Of a DNA stretch of 64,000 bases, positions 46,737 through 56,672 are shown one piece after another. Source of the DNA: an uncultured Bacteroidales bacterium (GTDB lineage Bacteria > Bacteroidota > Bacteroidia > Bacteroidales > UBA932); NCBI GenBank assembly GCA_947179325.1, contig CAMXAU010000005.1, positions 1 to 64,000 on the forward strand, given 5' to 3'. The position numbers and the translations under genes are program-made. Below the pieces are notes generated by a model that was given only the letters and a program-made list of their open reading frames with translations, was not told the origin of the DNA and ran no database searches. How positions within the stretch are numbered: position 1 is the first letter of the stretch; every line of letters starts with the position of its first letter.

Positions 46737-47852
46737 ATGATAATGAAGAAAATAACAGTATTCATGGCAGCAGCTGCAATAGCTGCTGCCATCTTTGCAT
46801 CGTGCACCTCCGGGCAGACAGTCATTGTAAGCAATGACACAGACCTTGCACGCTGCTGCGAGACAATAGAGATCAGTCTTTCTTCACTGAAAGGAGTCAA
46901 TGCGGAAAACGTGACGGTACTCTCCGGAGGAGTACAGATTCCGTCACAGGTATACACAGAAAAGGACGGGACAGAGAAACTCCTGTTCCAGGCCACTGTT
47001 CCTGCGCACGGGTCGGAAGAATTCACAATAGCCAAAGGGACACGCGGAAACTTTGAGACCAAGGCGTACAGCCGTTATGTCCCTGAGCGTCTTGATGACT
47101 ATGCCTACGAGAACAACCTCGTGGCTGGCCGTGTATACGGACCTGCACTGGAAGACCCGAGGACATTCGGCTCCGACATCTGGCTCAAATGTACAGACAG
47201 GCTCATCATAGATGAATGGTTTGAAAAAGCGGACTATCACCACAACTATGGAGAGGGGATGGACTGCTACAAGGTTGCAAACACGCTCGGAGGAGGTGCC
47301 CTTGTCCCTTGCATTGACGGGAAACTCTATATCGGTGACAATTACAAGACGCAGGAGCATATCTGCGACGGCCCAGTCAGGACCAAGGCGCATCTCACCT
47401 ACAGCTTTGACATGGACGGGACCACAGTAGATGCGGTACGCGAGATTTCACTTGACGCAAACAGCAGATTTGTAAAGATCAGCACATGCTTTGAGACAGA
47501 GAGTGAAGTCCTTCCGGTTGCTCTCGGAGCTATCCAGCACAACGTAATAGCACGTGAAGACGGAAACCACTATATCGCCTTTACAGAAGAAGCCTCAGAC
47601 ACTGACGACCCTGCACGTGACGGCAATATCTCTGTAGGACTGGTACTTGACAACGCAGTAGAGACGCTTGGAACGGCAACTGTCGACGGCCACGCAGTAA
47701 TTCTCGCTACAGCTGTCATTGGGACACCAATATCAGTATGGACAGGCTCAGGCTGGAGCCAGGGAGGCATAGAGTCTCCTGAAGCATGGGCAAATGCAGT
47801 CAGGGATTTTGCCTTTGCACAGGCAAACCCACTGAAAGTGACAATCAGATAG
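46737..47852 (+). CDS. DUF4861 lipoprotein, possible uronate-acting enzyme
   Basis: The 371-residue lipoprotein (IFASC, Cys23) matches the DUF4861 family as I know it. Visible blocks include YVPERLDDYAYENN, AGRVYGPALEDP and EWFEKADYHHNYGEGMDCYK, rich in His, Asp and Tyr. It lies 14 bp after kduD and is exported, so it would act on glycan before uptake. From memory, an exported member of this type in an ulvan pathway dehydrates a terminal uronate to the unsaturated form; that would feed KduI directly, but I am not certain of the family link. M3 (46743) is an alternative start. Confidence 0.7.
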   Translation: MIMKKITVFMAAAAIAAAIFASCTSGQTVIVSNDTDLARCCETIEISLSSLKGVNAENVTVLSGGVQIPSQVYTEKDGTEKLLFQATVPAHGSEEFTIAKGTRGNFETKAYSRYVPERLDDYAYENNLVAGRVYGPALEDPRTFGSDIWLKCTDRLIIDEWFEKADYHHNYGEGMDCYKVANTLGGGALVPCIDGKLYIGDNYKTQEHICDGPVRTKAHLTYSFDMDGTTVDAVREISLDANSRFVKISTCFETESEVLPVALGAIQHNVIAREDGNHYIAFTEEASDTDDPARDGNISVGLVLDNAVETLGTATVDGHAVILATAVIGTPISVWTGSGWSQGGIESPEAWANAVRDFAFAQANPLKVTIR

Positions 47853-47872
47853 TTCATCCGGCTTTGATATAG

Positions 47873-47918
47873 TTCTCCCCGGCATCAAGTCATTCTGGTG
47901 ACAAGCTGCCGGGGAGAA
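47873..47918. terminator. Bidirectional terminator between the DUF4861 gene and ettA
   Basis: Perfect 12-bp arms TTCTCCCCGGCA (47873-47884) and TGCCGGGGAGAA (47907-47918) surround a 22-nt loop that can form an inner GTCA/TGAC stem. The flanking genes converge here. Confidence 0.8.
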
Positions 47919-47960
47919 TCATATCATACCGTTACCTGGCACAGTAGCCTCGGCCACGGA

Positions 47961-49637
47961 TTACTCCATAAGTTTCTTGTACTTGAAACGCTTAGGTTCT
48001 TCATTTCCAAGACGGCGTTTCTTGTTCTCCTCATATTCAGAATATGTTCCCTCGAAGAAATAAACCTGGGAATCACCCTCAAAGGCAAGTATATGCGTCG
48101 CGATACGGTCCAGGAACCAGCGGTCATGTGAAATGACAACGGCACATCCGGCGAAATTCTCAAGTCCCTCCTCCAGGGCACGGATTGTATTCACATCCAC
48201 ATCATTTGTAGGCTCATCAAGCAGAAGGACATTGCCTTCATCCTTAAGGGTCAATGCAAGATGAAGCCTGTTGCGCTCACCGCCGGACAATATCCCGCAA
48301 AGCTTCTCCTGGTCAGCTCCAGAGAAATTGAAGCGTGAAACGTAAGCCCTTGCATTTACCTCCTTCTTGCCAAGCTTCACAAACTCAGAATCATTGGCGA
48401 TTGTCTGGTACACGGTCTTTTCCGGATCAATGCTCTTGTGCTGCTGGTCCACATACGCAATCTTCACAGTCTCGCCGATTGATATACTTCCTTTATCAGG
48501 CTGCTCCAGTCCCATTATAAGACGGAACAATGTTGTCTTTCCGGCTCCATTAGGTCCAATGACACCGACAATTCCGGCAGGAGGAAGTACAAATGAAAGG
48601 TTTTCATAGAGCAGCTTGTCGCCATATCCCTTTGCCACATCCTTGAACTCTATGACCTTGTTTCCAAGACGGGGACCATTCGGGATGAATATCTCAAGGC
48701 TTGCCTCTTTCTCCCTGCCGTCATCGCTTGCAAGTTTCTCATAGGCCCCGAGCCTGGCCTTTGATTTGGCATGACGTGCCTTTGGAGCCATCCTGACCCA
48801 CTCAAGCTCCCTCTCCAGGGTCTTTCTGCGTTTACTTTCCTGTTTCTCCTCCATGGCCAGGCGATTGCTCTTCTGGTCAAGCCATGAAGAATAGTTTCCT
48901 TTCCATGGAATGCCCTCTCCCCTGTCAAGCTCCAGGATCCATCCTGCAACATTGTCAAGGAAGTAACGGTCATGGGTCACTGCTATGACAGTACCCTTGT
49001 ACTGCTGAAGATGCGCCTCAAGCCACTGTATACTCTCCGTATCAAGGTGGTTGGTTGGCTCATCAAGCAGAAGGACATCAGGCTGACGCAGCAGAAGACG
49101 GCACAATGCAACCCTCCTGCGCTCTCCACCGCTGAGGGTTGCGACCTTCGCCTCCGATGGCGGACACTGGAGAGCATCCATGGCCCTCTCCAGCTTTGCA
49201 TCAATCTCCCATCCACCACAATGCTCGATCTTCTCTGTCAGTTCACCCTGCCTTTCAATTAGCGCTGCCATCTCGTCATCAGACATCGGCTCGCAGAATT
49301 TCAGGTTTACCTCATCGTACTCGCGGAGAAGGTCCATCGTCTCCTGGACACCCTCCTGGACCACCTCAAGGACAGTCTTTTCCGGATCCATCTGAGGTTC
49401 CTGCTCAAGGTATCCGACAGAATAGCCAGGTGCCCATACGACTTCACCCTGATAAGACTTCTCCACACCTGCGATAATCTTAATCAAAGTGGATTTTCCT
49501 GATCCGTTAAGACCTATGATACCGATTTTCGCGCCATAGAAAAAGGACAGGTATATGTCCTTCAATATTACCTTATTGTTGTGAGGCAGAACCTTGCCTA
49601 CACCATTCATGGAAAAAATAATTTTCTCGTCTGCCAT
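47961..49637 (-). CDS. ettA: Energy-dependent translational throttle protein EttA (ABC-F)
   Basis: The 558-residue cytoplasmic ABC-F ATPase has two nucleotide-binding domains: GLNGSGKST and SGGERRR in the first, GPNGAGKTT and SGGERNR in the second, joined by a charged linker. The end RRLGNEEPKRFKYKKL is typical of EttA. It binds the ribosomal E site and gates translation according to ATP level. The start MADEKIIFSM at 49637 is supported by the promoter at 49683-49713, which covers an upstream in-frame ATG (49685). Confidence 0.93.
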   Translation of the reverse strand: MADEKIIFSMNGVGKVLPHNNKVILKDIYLSFFYGAKIGIIGLNGSGKSTLIKIIAGVEKSYQGEVVWAPGYSVGYLEQEPQMDPEKTVLEVVQEGVQETMDLLREYDEVNLKFCEPMSDDEMAALIERQGELTEKIEHCGGWEIDAKLERAMDALQCPPSEAKVATLSGGERRRVALCRLLLRQPDVLLLDEPTNHLDTESIQWLEAHLQQYKGTVIAVTHDRYFLDNVAGWILELDRGEGIPWKGNYSSWLDQKSNRLAMEEKQESKRRKTLERELEWVRMAPKARHAKSKARLGAYEKLASDDGREKEASLEIFIPNGPRLGNKVIEFKDVAKGYGDKLLYENLSFVLPPAGIVGVIGPNGAGKTTLFRLIMGLEQPDKGSISIGETVKIAYVDQQHKSIDPEKTVYQTIANDSEFVKLGKKEVNARAYVSRFNFSGADQEKLCGILSGGERNRLHLALTLKDEGNVLLLDEPTNDVDVNTIRALEEGLENFAGCAVVISHDRWFLDRIATHILAFEGDSQVYFFEGTYSEYEENKKRRLGNEEPKRFKYKKLME

Positions 49638-49682
49638 AAATATAAGAAGCTGTTTTAATTTACCTGTGATAAGTTCAACATG

Positions 49683-49713
49683 CAAAGATAAGTCCCAGAA
49701 AACTAATACACAA
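49683..49713 (-). promoter_or_regulatory. ettA promoter
   Basis: The minus-strand -33 TTG (49713-49711), a 20-bp spacer and TATCTTTG (49690-49683) match the consensus, giving a leader of about 40 nt. Confidence 0.8.
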
Positions 49714-49718
49714 ACCGG

Positions 49719-50834
49719 CTAAGGCTTTTTCAGCATGATTTCCCTGTTTTTCCTGCACCATTCTCCAGGAGAGACATTCATATATAGGCGGAATGCCATT
49801 CCGAAAGTAACAAGGGAGTGGAATCCCGAACGGCTGGCAAGATCAGCTATCTTGAGATTCGGGTCTGTACTGAAAAGCTGCACAGAGTGCTTTATCCTGT
49901 AATAATTCACATACTGGCAGAAATTACGGCCTGTATATTTGTTGATTGCCCTGGAGAGATAGGCCTTGTTGGTCAGCAGTGTCCTTGAGACATCCGCAAT
50001 GTTGAGATTCCCGTCCAGAAACGGTTTCTCCTTGTCAAAATATTCCACAAGCCTGTCAAACACAATCTTATAGCATATGTCCTCCTTCGGGGCCGCATTC
50101 AGGAGATCTGCCGTACAGGCCCGCATCACCTCTCTCAGTTCCGTATCCTTACTCTTGAACAGCAAAAAGACACGTCCTGTCAACAATCTCCAGTACACAC
50201 ATGCATACAGACCAAGCATCAGCACAAGGCACTGCACCGTGAGTATCCGGCACACCACATCTGTCCCGCTCCCGACAATGGCGCCTGTAACCTGGCACAT
50301 CAACAATATAAGGAGATAGACCAGATTCACCATATCCTCAATACCGCTGTAGAGGCTGGAATGATTTATCAATGTCCGCATGTCCGCAATCCTGCCCCTG
50401 ATTCCTTCTGCAATCACCAATATAGATATAAATATGGCAACTACCGTGAGCAGTCCCCCTTTGTCCAATGCAGCATATGAAGAAGGCGGGAACACGACAT
50501 GGAAGGCCACATACACAAAGGATATCGACAAGATTGCCACGGATGCATTCCGCAATAACACCTTGCCTCCGTCAGACACAAGAAGGACAAACATCGGCAT
50601 GGCTGCAAATCCTATATCGGACAGGATATATCCGGAGACATTTCCGAAGCGGACGACATCAGAGACAACAAGGGTGAATATGCAGACAGACGAGGCAGAC
50701 ACAGCCAAGGGGAATTCCATTGAAATAAATTCATTCCGTATCCATTTCTGTACAGTGACAGCAAAGACACTTATAAAGAATATTGCAATAATTACATAGG
50801 TAAGGCATGAGAAAAAGTTCAAATCAAGGTACAT
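49719..50834 (-). CDS. Membrane-anchored AraC-family regulator
   Basis: The 371-residue protein has about six or seven hydrophobic segments in residues 8-225 and an AraC-type helix-turn-helix at about 265-365 (LNIADVSRTLLTNKAYLSRAINKYTG, then GFHSLVTFGMAFRLY). Its N-terminal half resembles no domain I can name. It could sense a membrane or extracellular signal, since many Bacteroidetes AraC proteins have such anchors. It stands alone between terminators and ettA. Confidence 0.85.
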   Translation of the reverse strand: MYLDLNFFSCLTYVIIAIFFISVFAVTVQKWIRNEFISMEFPLAVSASSVCIFTLVVSDVVRFGNVSGYILSDIGFAAMPMFVLLVSDGGKVLLRNASVAILSISFVYVAFHVVFPPSSYAALDKGGLLTVVAIFISILVIAEGIRGRIADMRTLINHSSLYSGIEDMVNLVYLLILLMCQVTGAIVGSGTDVVCRILTVQCLVLMLGLYACVYWRLLTGRVFLLFKSKDTELREVMRACTADLLNAAPKEDICYKIVFDRLVEYFDKEKPFLDGNLNIADVSRTLLTNKAYLSRAINKYTGRNFCQYVNYYRIKHSVQLFSTDPNLKIADLASRSGFHSLVTFGMAFRLYMNVSPGEWCRKNREIMLKKP

Positions 50835-50863
50835 CAGTGATATTAATTATTATTTGGTTATCA

Positions 50864-50871
50864 CAAATTTA
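50864..50871 (-). promoter_or_regulatory. -7 box TAAATTTG before the AraC-type gene
   Basis: A perfect TAnnTTTG box lies 30 bp before the start codon. The expected -33 position falls in the leuS-yitT terminator hairpin and has no TTG. Confidence 0.4.
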
Positions 50872-50875
50872 TCAA

Positions 50876-50909
50876 AAGGCCCCTGCAGAATAAAATCAGC
50901 AGGGGCCTT
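50876..50909 (-). terminator. Intrinsic terminator of the leuS-yitT operon
   Basis: Perfect 11-bp arms AAGGCCCCTGC (50876-50886) and GCAGGGGCCTT (50899-50909) enclose a 12-nt loop, followed on the minus strand by TTTTGATAAATTTG. It lies 43 bp after the YitT stop. Confidence 0.88.
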
Positions 50910-50952
50910 AAAATGTAGTTTTATCTATTTTTTACAATAATATTTTCTTTTT

Positions 50953-51891
50953 TTAATCTTTTGATTCCGCAATTTCTTTTTTTGTGCATCTTTTTTTATC
51001 TTTTTTAAGACTGCCCTTCAGCTTAAGGCCTGTCTTCATCTCCTCAAAGCCCTCGCCATATACGCTGGCCGCACTGGAGACAGACACGAATGCCTTAGGG
51101 TCGATGCTCTTCACAGAAGAAACTATGTCATGCAGCTGAGCCTTATAGCATATCACAAGGAGCACCTTGCTTTCCTTTCCGGAATACCAGCCCACAGAGC
51201 TGAGCGCAGTCACTCCCCTGTTCATGTTGGATATTATATAATCTGCTATCTGCTCATACTTTGAAGAAAAGATCATGAGCTGGACAGAAGACTTGTTCCC
51301 AAGCAGGACATAGTCAACAGTAAGCGAGAATGTCACCATTGTCACATATCCGTAAACCATGTCATTGACAGTCTTGTCCGGGATAAGCAGCACTGATGCG
51401 ATGATAAAGAGGTCCGAGTACAGATAGACCTTCCCTGGAGACACAGGCCAATACTTGTTCACAACCATGGCAAGGATATCTGTTCCCCCGGTACTTCCCC
51501 CGCGCATAAGCACAATGGCTATTCCGATAGCCTCCACCAGTCCACCTACAATCGCCGTGATCAGCCTGTCATCAAACGTGACAACAAGGTCAAGCCGCGG
51601 GAAAAGATCAAAGAACAGGGTAGAAAGCAGTATTGCATAGATTGTCTTGAAACCAAACCCCTTCCCCAATGCTATAAAGCCGGCTATAAGCAAGAATGCA
51701 TTCAGGACAAAGAAAGAATATGCGACAGGAATCCCTGTTGCAAAATACACTATGGTACAGAGACCTGTACCGCCGCCGCTGGCAATTCCTCCCGGAATAA
51801 GAAAAGATGTCCATCCGAGACAATACAGGACAATACCGACTGTTACCAGGAAATAGTCCCATAATACATTCAAAGCCTTTTTGGTATCCAT
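50953..51891 (-). CDS. YitT family membrane protein (DUF161/DUF2179)
   Basis: The 312-residue protein has about five or six transmembrane helices in residues 10-200, with the glycine-rich GGIASGGGTGL and MRGGSTGGTDI repeats of the family, then a C-terminal DUF2179 domain (about 215-285). A basic tail rich in Lys ends the protein. The transport substrate is not known for most members. It lies 4 bp after leuS and is cotranscribed with it. Confidence 0.9.
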   Translation of the reverse strand: MDTKKALNVLWDYFLVTVGIVLYCLGWTSFLIPGGIASGGGTGLCTIVYFATGIPVAYSFFVLNAFLLIAGFIALGKGFGFKTIYAILLSTLFFDLFPRLDLVVTFDDRLITAIVGGLVEAIGIAIVLMRGGSTGGTDILAMVVNKYWPVSPGKVYLYSDLFIIASVLLIPDKTVNDMVYGYVTMVTFSLTVDYVLLGNKSSVQLMIFSSKYEQIADYIISNMNRGVTALSSVGWYSGKESKVLLVICYKAQLHDIVSSVKSIDPKAFVSVSSAASVYGEGFEEMKTGLKLKGSLKKDKKRCTKKEIAESKD

Positions 51892-51895
51892 AGTA

Positions 51896-54661
51896 TTATT
51901 TTACTACAATATTTACAATCTTGCCAGGCACAACGATCACCTTCACGATATTGCCCGCACCGACATATTTTGCGGTCTGCTCCATGGAACGTACATGCGC
52001 ATCGACCTCCTCGCGCGGCATGTCTGCAGGCAGTTCGACAGTGAAACGTGTCTTTCCGTTGAAAGAGACTGCATATGTGCAGGTATTCTCCACAGTATAT
52101 GCCTCAACATATTCAGGGAAAGAGGCATACGTGATGCTTTCCTCATGTCCGAGTGCCAGCCAAAGTTCCTCTGCTATATGAGGGGCAAACGGCGAGAGCA
52201 GCACGACAAGCGGCTCCAGGACAGAACGCTTCGTGCACTTCAGCTCGTAAAGTTCATTCACGGCAATCATAAATGCACTCACTGCCGTATTGAATGAGAA
52301 TGCCTCAATGTCAGCCTGCACCTTTCCGATGAGCTTATGGAGCGACTTGAGCTCCTCCGGTGAAGCCTCCCCGTCTGTCACGATAAGCCCGTCACGGCCA
52401 TAGAACATCCTCCACACTCTCCTGAGGAACCTGTTCACTCCGTCTATGCCCTTTGTATCCCAAGGCTTCGACTGCTCGAGAGGTCCGAGGAACATTTCAT
52501 AGAGCCTCAGTGTATCAGCGCCATATTCATCGCATATCATATCAGGATTGACCACATTGAACATTGACTTGCTCATCTTCTCTACAGCATATCCGCAGAC
52601 ATATTCCCCGTTTTCAAGAATGAACTCTGCATCGGCAAACTCCGGCATCCATCTGCGGAACGCCTCGATGTCCAGCCTGTCATTGCTTACAATGTTTATA
52701 TCAACATGTATTTCAGTTGTCTCATACTGGTCCTTGAGCCCGACGGACACGAAGGTATTTGTGTTTATTATACGGTATACGAAATTTGAACGCCCCTGGA
52801 TCATTCCCTGGTTTATCAGTTTCCTGAAAGGCTCTTTCTCGCATACATATCCGAGGTCATAGAGGAACTTGTTCCAGAAACGTGAGTATATGAGATGTCC
52901 GGTGGCATGCTCTGTACCGCCGATGTAAAGGTCAACATTCCTCCAGTACTCATCCGCCTCACGGCCTACAAGGGCATCCCCGTTATGCGGGTCCATGTAG
53001 CGCAGATAATATGCGCTGCTGCCTGCAAAGCCAGGCATCGTGCTCTTCTCAAGAGGATATCCGTCTATAGTCCACCCCTTTGCCCTGCCAAGCGGCGGCT
53101 CGCCTGTCTCAGTAGGCTTGTATTCGTCAATCTCCGGAAGCTGGAGAGGCAGGCAATCCGGGTCCATAGGCTGCGGGATGCCGTCCTTATAATATATAGG
53201 GAACGGCTCACCCCAATATCTCTGGCGTGAGAAAATCGCATCACGGAGCCTGTAGTTTATCTTGCGGTGCCCGATTCCATGCTTTTCGACATAGTCTATT
53301 GCGGCCGGAATGGCCTCTTTCACAGTCATGCCGTTGAGGAAACCGGAATTGCACATGATTCCCTCCTTTGCATCAAAACTGCTTTCACTGACATCACATC
53401 CTTCAATGAGAGGTATTATAGGAAGGTCGAAATGCTTTGCAAATGCATAGTCCCTGCTGTCATGCGCAGGAACTGCCATAATCGCACCTGTACCATATCC
53501 GGCAAGCACATATTCAGAAATCCACACAGGCACTTTTGCCCCTGTAAGCGGATTCACAGCATATGAACCGGAGAAGACTCCCGTGACCTTGCGTGTCTCG
53601 GCAAGCCTTTCCCTTTCGGTCTTTTTCCTTGCCATGGCCAGATACTCCTCCACGGCCGCCTTCTGTTCAGGCGCAGTAAGTTTCTCAACCCATTCGCTTT
53701 CAGGAGCAAGAACCATGAAGGTAACTCCGAAGACAGTGTCGGCACGGGTCGTGAAGATCACCATGTCATATTCCTGCTCCCCGTTATATGCCTTGAAGAC
53801 CATCTCCGCGCCCTGCGAGCGGCCGATCCAGTTCCTCTGCATATCCTTCAGAGAATCAGTCCAGTCAAGCTCCTCAAGGTCTTCAAGCAGACGGCCTGCA
53901 TACGCAGAAACCCTCAGAAGCCACTGTGTCATCTTTTTCTGCTCAACAGGGAAGCCTCCACGTACGGAATATCCCTCCTTGACCTCGTCATTTGCAAGGA
54001 CGGTCCCGAGCTGAGGGCACCAATTGACAGCAGTCTCCCCCTGGTAGGCAATCCTGTAGTTCATCAGGACATCTGACTTCTCCTTTTCCGACATGGCATT
54101 CCACTGCCCGGCAGTAAAGGACATCTCTTCACCGCAGGCCGCATTAAGGCCTTCAGAACCGTATTTCTCAAAGGCACTTACAAGCTCTTCAATAGGCCTC
54201 GCCTTCTGGGTGTCGTTGCAATAATAGCTTCCGTACATTTTCAGGAAAGCCCACTGCGTCCACTTATAATATTCAGGGTCACAAGTCCTTATCTCCCTTG
54301 ACCAGTCGTATGAAAAGCCTATTCTGTCAAGCTGCTCACGGTATCTCGCTATATTTTTTTCTGTCGTCACAGCCGGATGCTGCCCGGTCTTGATTGCATA
54401 CTGCTCCGCAGGCAGTCCGAATGCATCATATCCCATCGGATGCAGCACATTGAATCCGCACAGCCTCTTGTACCTGCTGAATATGTCACTTGCTATATAT
54501 CCGAGCGGATGTCCGACATGAAGACCCGCCCCCGAAGGATACGGAAACATGTCAAGGACATAATATTTAGGCCTTGAATTGTCTATCTCTGCCTTGAATG
54601 TCTGATTCTTTGCCCAATAGGCCTGCCATCTGGCCTCAATTTCCTTAAAATTATATTCCAT
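51896..54661 (-). CDS. leuS: Leucyl-tRNA synthetase
   Basis: The 921-residue class I aminoacyl-tRNA synthetase charges tRNA-Leu. The HIGH-type motif is H48-V-G-H51 in [18 protein letters not shown] is at 695-699, and an editing domain (about 230-430) contains the conserved [11 protein letters not shown] and [15 protein letters not shown]. The C-terminal domain is complete. It follows the M28-like gene by 28 bp and has no separate promoter that I can see. Confidence 0.98.
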   Translation of the reverse strand: MEYNFKEIEARWQAYWAKNQTFKAEIDNSRPKYYVLDMFPYPSGAGLHVGHPLGYIASDIFSRYKRLCGFNVLHPMGYDAFGLPAEQYAIKTGQHPAVTTEKNIARYREQLDRIGFSYDWSREIRTCDPEYYKWTQWAFLKMYGSYYCNDTQKARPIEELVSAFEKYGSEGLNAACGEEMSFTAGQWNAMSEKEKSDVLMNYRIAYQGETAVNWCPQLGTVLANDEVKEGYSVRGGFPVEQKKMTQWLLRVSAYAGRLLEDLEELDWTDSLKDMQRNWIGRSQGAEMVFKAYNGEQEYDMVIFTTRADTVFGVTFMVLAPESEWVEKLTAPEQKAAVEEYLAMARKKTERERLAETRKVTGVFSGSYAVNPLTGAKVPVWISEYVLAGYGTGAIMAVPAHDSRDYAFAKHFDLPIIPLIEGCDVSESSFDAKEGIMCNSGFLNGMTVKEAIPAAIDYVEKHGIGHRKINYRLRDAIFSRQRYWGEPFPIYYKDGIPQPMDPDCLPLQLPEIDEYKPTETGEPPLGRAKGWTIDGYPLEKSTMPGFAGSSAYYLRYMDPHNGDALVGREADEYWRNVDLYIGGTEHATGHLIYSRFWNKFLYDLGYVCEKEPFRKLINQGMIQGRSNFVYRIINTNTFVSVGLKDQYETTEIHVDINIVSNDRLDIEAFRRWMPEFADAEFILENGEYVCGYAVEKMSKSMFNVVNPDMICDEYGADTLRLYEMFLGPLEQSKPWDTKGIDGVNRFLRRVWRMFYGRDGLIVTDGEASPEELKSLHKLIGKVQADIEAFSFNTAVSAFMIAVNELYELKCTKRSVLEPLVVLLSPFAPHIAEELWLALGHEESITYASFPEYVEAYTVENTCTYAVSFNGKTRFTVELPADMPREEVDAHVRSMEQTAKYVGAGNIVKVIVVPGKIVNIVVK

Positions 54662-54689
54662 AAGTTATCGCTATATTCTTTTTCTATAT

Positions 54690-56066
54690 CTATCTCTTTA
54701 TTCCGAAGCTCGCCTTGCCTCCCTTCTTTTCCAGCCTGAATTCAACAGGGATAGTCATTGATGTCCTGACCTTGTTTCCCTTAAGACGTCCAGGCCTCCA
54801 TTTAGGAGAAGCCGAAATCACCCTTACAGCCTCATCGTCAAGCAGCTGGTCGACACCCCTGACCACCTTTACATCAGTTACATTTCCATCCTTGTCTATT
54901 ATGAAGTCCACAAGCACGCGCCCCTGTATACCGTTCTCCACAGCTGCCTTTGGATATCTCAGGTACTGATATACCCATTTCTCCAGGAACTGGCGCGGGT
55001 CATCGCTGTTCAGGAACATCGGCTTTATGTCACAGTCACTTACAGACACGACATCATCGTATGACGGACCGCGCCTCGGTACGTCAAGCGGACGGAACGA
55101 CGGTGCGGAACCGGCATTTGCGACAGCAAGCGTGAGATTATATGTGTACTCAAGCTCCTTCTCAAGCATCTCATAGTCAATAATCGACTCCGTGTCCCGC
55201 GGTGTGTTGTGCTCAGGATATTTCCCGCTTGTAAGCATTATTGAAGGTATCTCCATCGAATAGAATGCCCTATGGTCAGACGGGTAAGGCTCCTGGGCGA
55301 CAAGTGAAGGCTTTATCGGCTGCAGTTCATTTGCGACATTGCCGATGATAGAATTGAGGTCGGCATTGGATGCCGTATATGCATAGAAGCCGTTGTCACC
55401 CGTTCCGAGCATATCCAGGTTGAGCATTGCATCAATCCGGTCAACATCCCCGAATGAGCGGTTAAGGAAATACCAGGCGCCTGCATATCCGGAAGTCGAT
55501 GCGCCGAAGGCAACGAATATGACTGACCTCCTGAACATTATTGCATTCGTGGAGACCATCCTCGCCAGCTCTGTAAGCATAGCAAGCCCCGAGGCATTGC
55601 CGTTTGCCCCGTAATAGATCTGGTCAACAGGCATACCGTCCACCGTCATGTGGTTCACACCCAGGTTGTCCAGCCTTGCCCCGACTACGATATAGCGGTC
55701 CTTCAGGTTCTTGTCATACCCCTGTACAAAGCCCACGACATTACGCGAGACAAGCGTGTCTCCGTTCTCCACAGATATCCCGAAAGTGTCACCTGACTTC
55801 CCGCACAGCATCTCGACCCCGGCCGAGGCGAGCCTTTCATATATATATTCCGCGGCAGCCTTTTCACCATCCGAGCCTGGCGCACGCCCTTCCATCCCGG
55901 CAGAGGAGACATATCCTATCTGCTCCTTGAAAGAGGTCACATTCTCGCTGTCATACAGGGAATCATATGACCTGTCAGTCCTGTATTGCGCATATAAAAA
56001 TGCAGGACAGACAGCAGCGGCAAGCACAAGTGCCCCACGTATAAAAGATTTCATACCCATAATCAT
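54690..56066 (-). CDS. Degenerate M28 peptidase-like protein with C-terminal TonB domain
   Basis: The 458-residue exported protein has an M28 fold at about 40-315 and a TonB C-terminal domain at about 350-445 (YPKAAVENGIQGRVLVDFII, WRPGR). The M28 metal site is broken: the first His is R131 (ARLDNLG in place of AHYDHLG), the bridging Asp is G156 (GANGNASG), and the EE pair is S190-T191. Only D218 and H286 remain. Peptidase activity is therefore unlikely and a binding role more likely. The start overlaps the stop of the SPOR gene (ATGA). M5 is an alternative start. Confidence 0.85.
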   Translation of the reverse strand: MIMGMKSFIRGALVLAAAVCPAFLYAQYRTDRSYDSLYDSENVTSFKEQIGYVSSAGMEGRAPGSDGEKAAAEYIYERLASAGVEMLCGKSGDTFGISVENGDTLVSRNVVGFVQGYDKNLKDRYIVVGARLDNLGVNHMTVDGMPVDQIYYGANGNASGLAMLTELARMVSTNAIMFRRSVIFVAFGASTSGYAGAWYFLNRSFGDVDRIDAMLNLDMLGTGDNGFYAYTASNADLNSIIGNVANELQPIKPSLVAQEPYPSDHRAFYSMEIPSIMLTSGKYPEHNTPRDTESIIDYEMLEKELEYTYNLTLAVANAGSAPSFRPLDVPRRGPSYDDVVSVSDCDIKPMFLNSDDPRQFLEKWVYQYLRYPKAAVENGIQGRVLVDFIIDKDGNVTDVKVVRGVDQLLDDEAVRVISASPKWRPGRLKGNKVRTSMTIPVEFRLEKKGGKASFGIKR

Positions 56067-56563
56067 TCATTTACAAGAATCCACACATCAGGCGGGCAGA
56101 ACTCTTCTTCCTTGACAGACTTGAGGGACCTGACGGCATCCTCGACCCTGTTGACAGGTGAAATCCCGACAGCGAAGAGACCGTTCCTGAAGCATATAAG
56201 GACCGGTGTATATCCATATCCGGCAACATTTGTCAGCAGATTTTCCGCATATCCACGGTTGCGGAACGAACCGACTATTATATAGTACTTGAAATCAAGG
56301 GAGGTGGTATACAGCCCCCCAAGCTCAGACAGATTCAGGACCGTGCCGCTGAGCTGACGCAGCGAATCAACCATGGCCAGTGAGTCAGTCAATTTCTTCT
56401 GTTCCGCCTTCAACGCCTCAATCTCAGCCTGCTGGGCTTCAATTTTGAGCCGTTTCAGTTCAAGTTCACCGGATGTGGGACGTCCCGCAATCTTCCTGAA
56501 CGTGTCACAGCTGCCCAGCAAGGCAACTGACAGTAAAAGTATAGGAAGAATCGATTTTCTCAT
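56063..56563 (-). CDS. SPOR-domain lipoprotein
   Basis: The 166-residue lipoprotein starts at MRKSILPILL with lipobox LLGSC (Cys19); an in-frame ATG at 56599 would precede the promoter's transcript start. A charged coiled coil covers about 30-65 and a SPOR-like domain about 88-166, with YYIIVGSFRNRGYAENL. SPOR domains bind denuded peptidoglycan at division sites. It is the first gene of the SPOR / M28-TonB / leuS / yitT operon. Confidence 0.85.
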   Translation of the reverse strand: MRKSILPILLLSVALLGSCDTFRKIAGRPTSGELELKRLKIEAQQAEIEALKAEQKKLTDSLAMVDSLRQLSGTVLNLSELGGLYTTSLDFKYYIIVGSFRNRGYAENLLTNVAGYGYTPVLICFRNGLFAVGISPVNRVEDAVRSLKSVKEEEFCPPDVWILVNE

Positions 56564-56586
56564 AATGTTTTTGTTTGCGCAAAGCG

Positions 56587-56616
56587 CAAATTTAACCAAT
56601 TAATCATCCGGTACAA
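56587..56616 (-). promoter_or_regulatory. Promoter of the SPOR-M28-leuS-yitT operon
   Basis: The -33 TTG (56616-56614), a 19-bp spacer and TAAATTTG (56594-56587) on the minus strand match the consensus fully and place the start about 30 nt before the SPOR gene ATG. Confidence 0.78.
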
Positions 56617-56639
56617 AATAAATATGATATATTTGTACC
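56610..56639 (+). promoter_or_regulatory. Inverted repeat and -7 box of the DUF389 operon
   Basis: The 8-bp arms GGTACAAA (56610-56617) and TTTGTACC (56632-56639) flank the divergent start region. The right arm contains the end of a perfect -7 box, TATATTTG (56628-56635), for the plus-strand operon, while the left arm contains the -33 of the minus-strand promoter. No plus-strand -33 TTG is present. Confidence 0.5.
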
Positions 56640-56672
56640 TTAGTTTAATTTTAGCATAAATTCAATATAGTC

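Noticed and set aside
54690..56066. Active M28 aminopeptidase
   Set aside because: The first His, the bridging Asp and both Glu of the active site are replaced.
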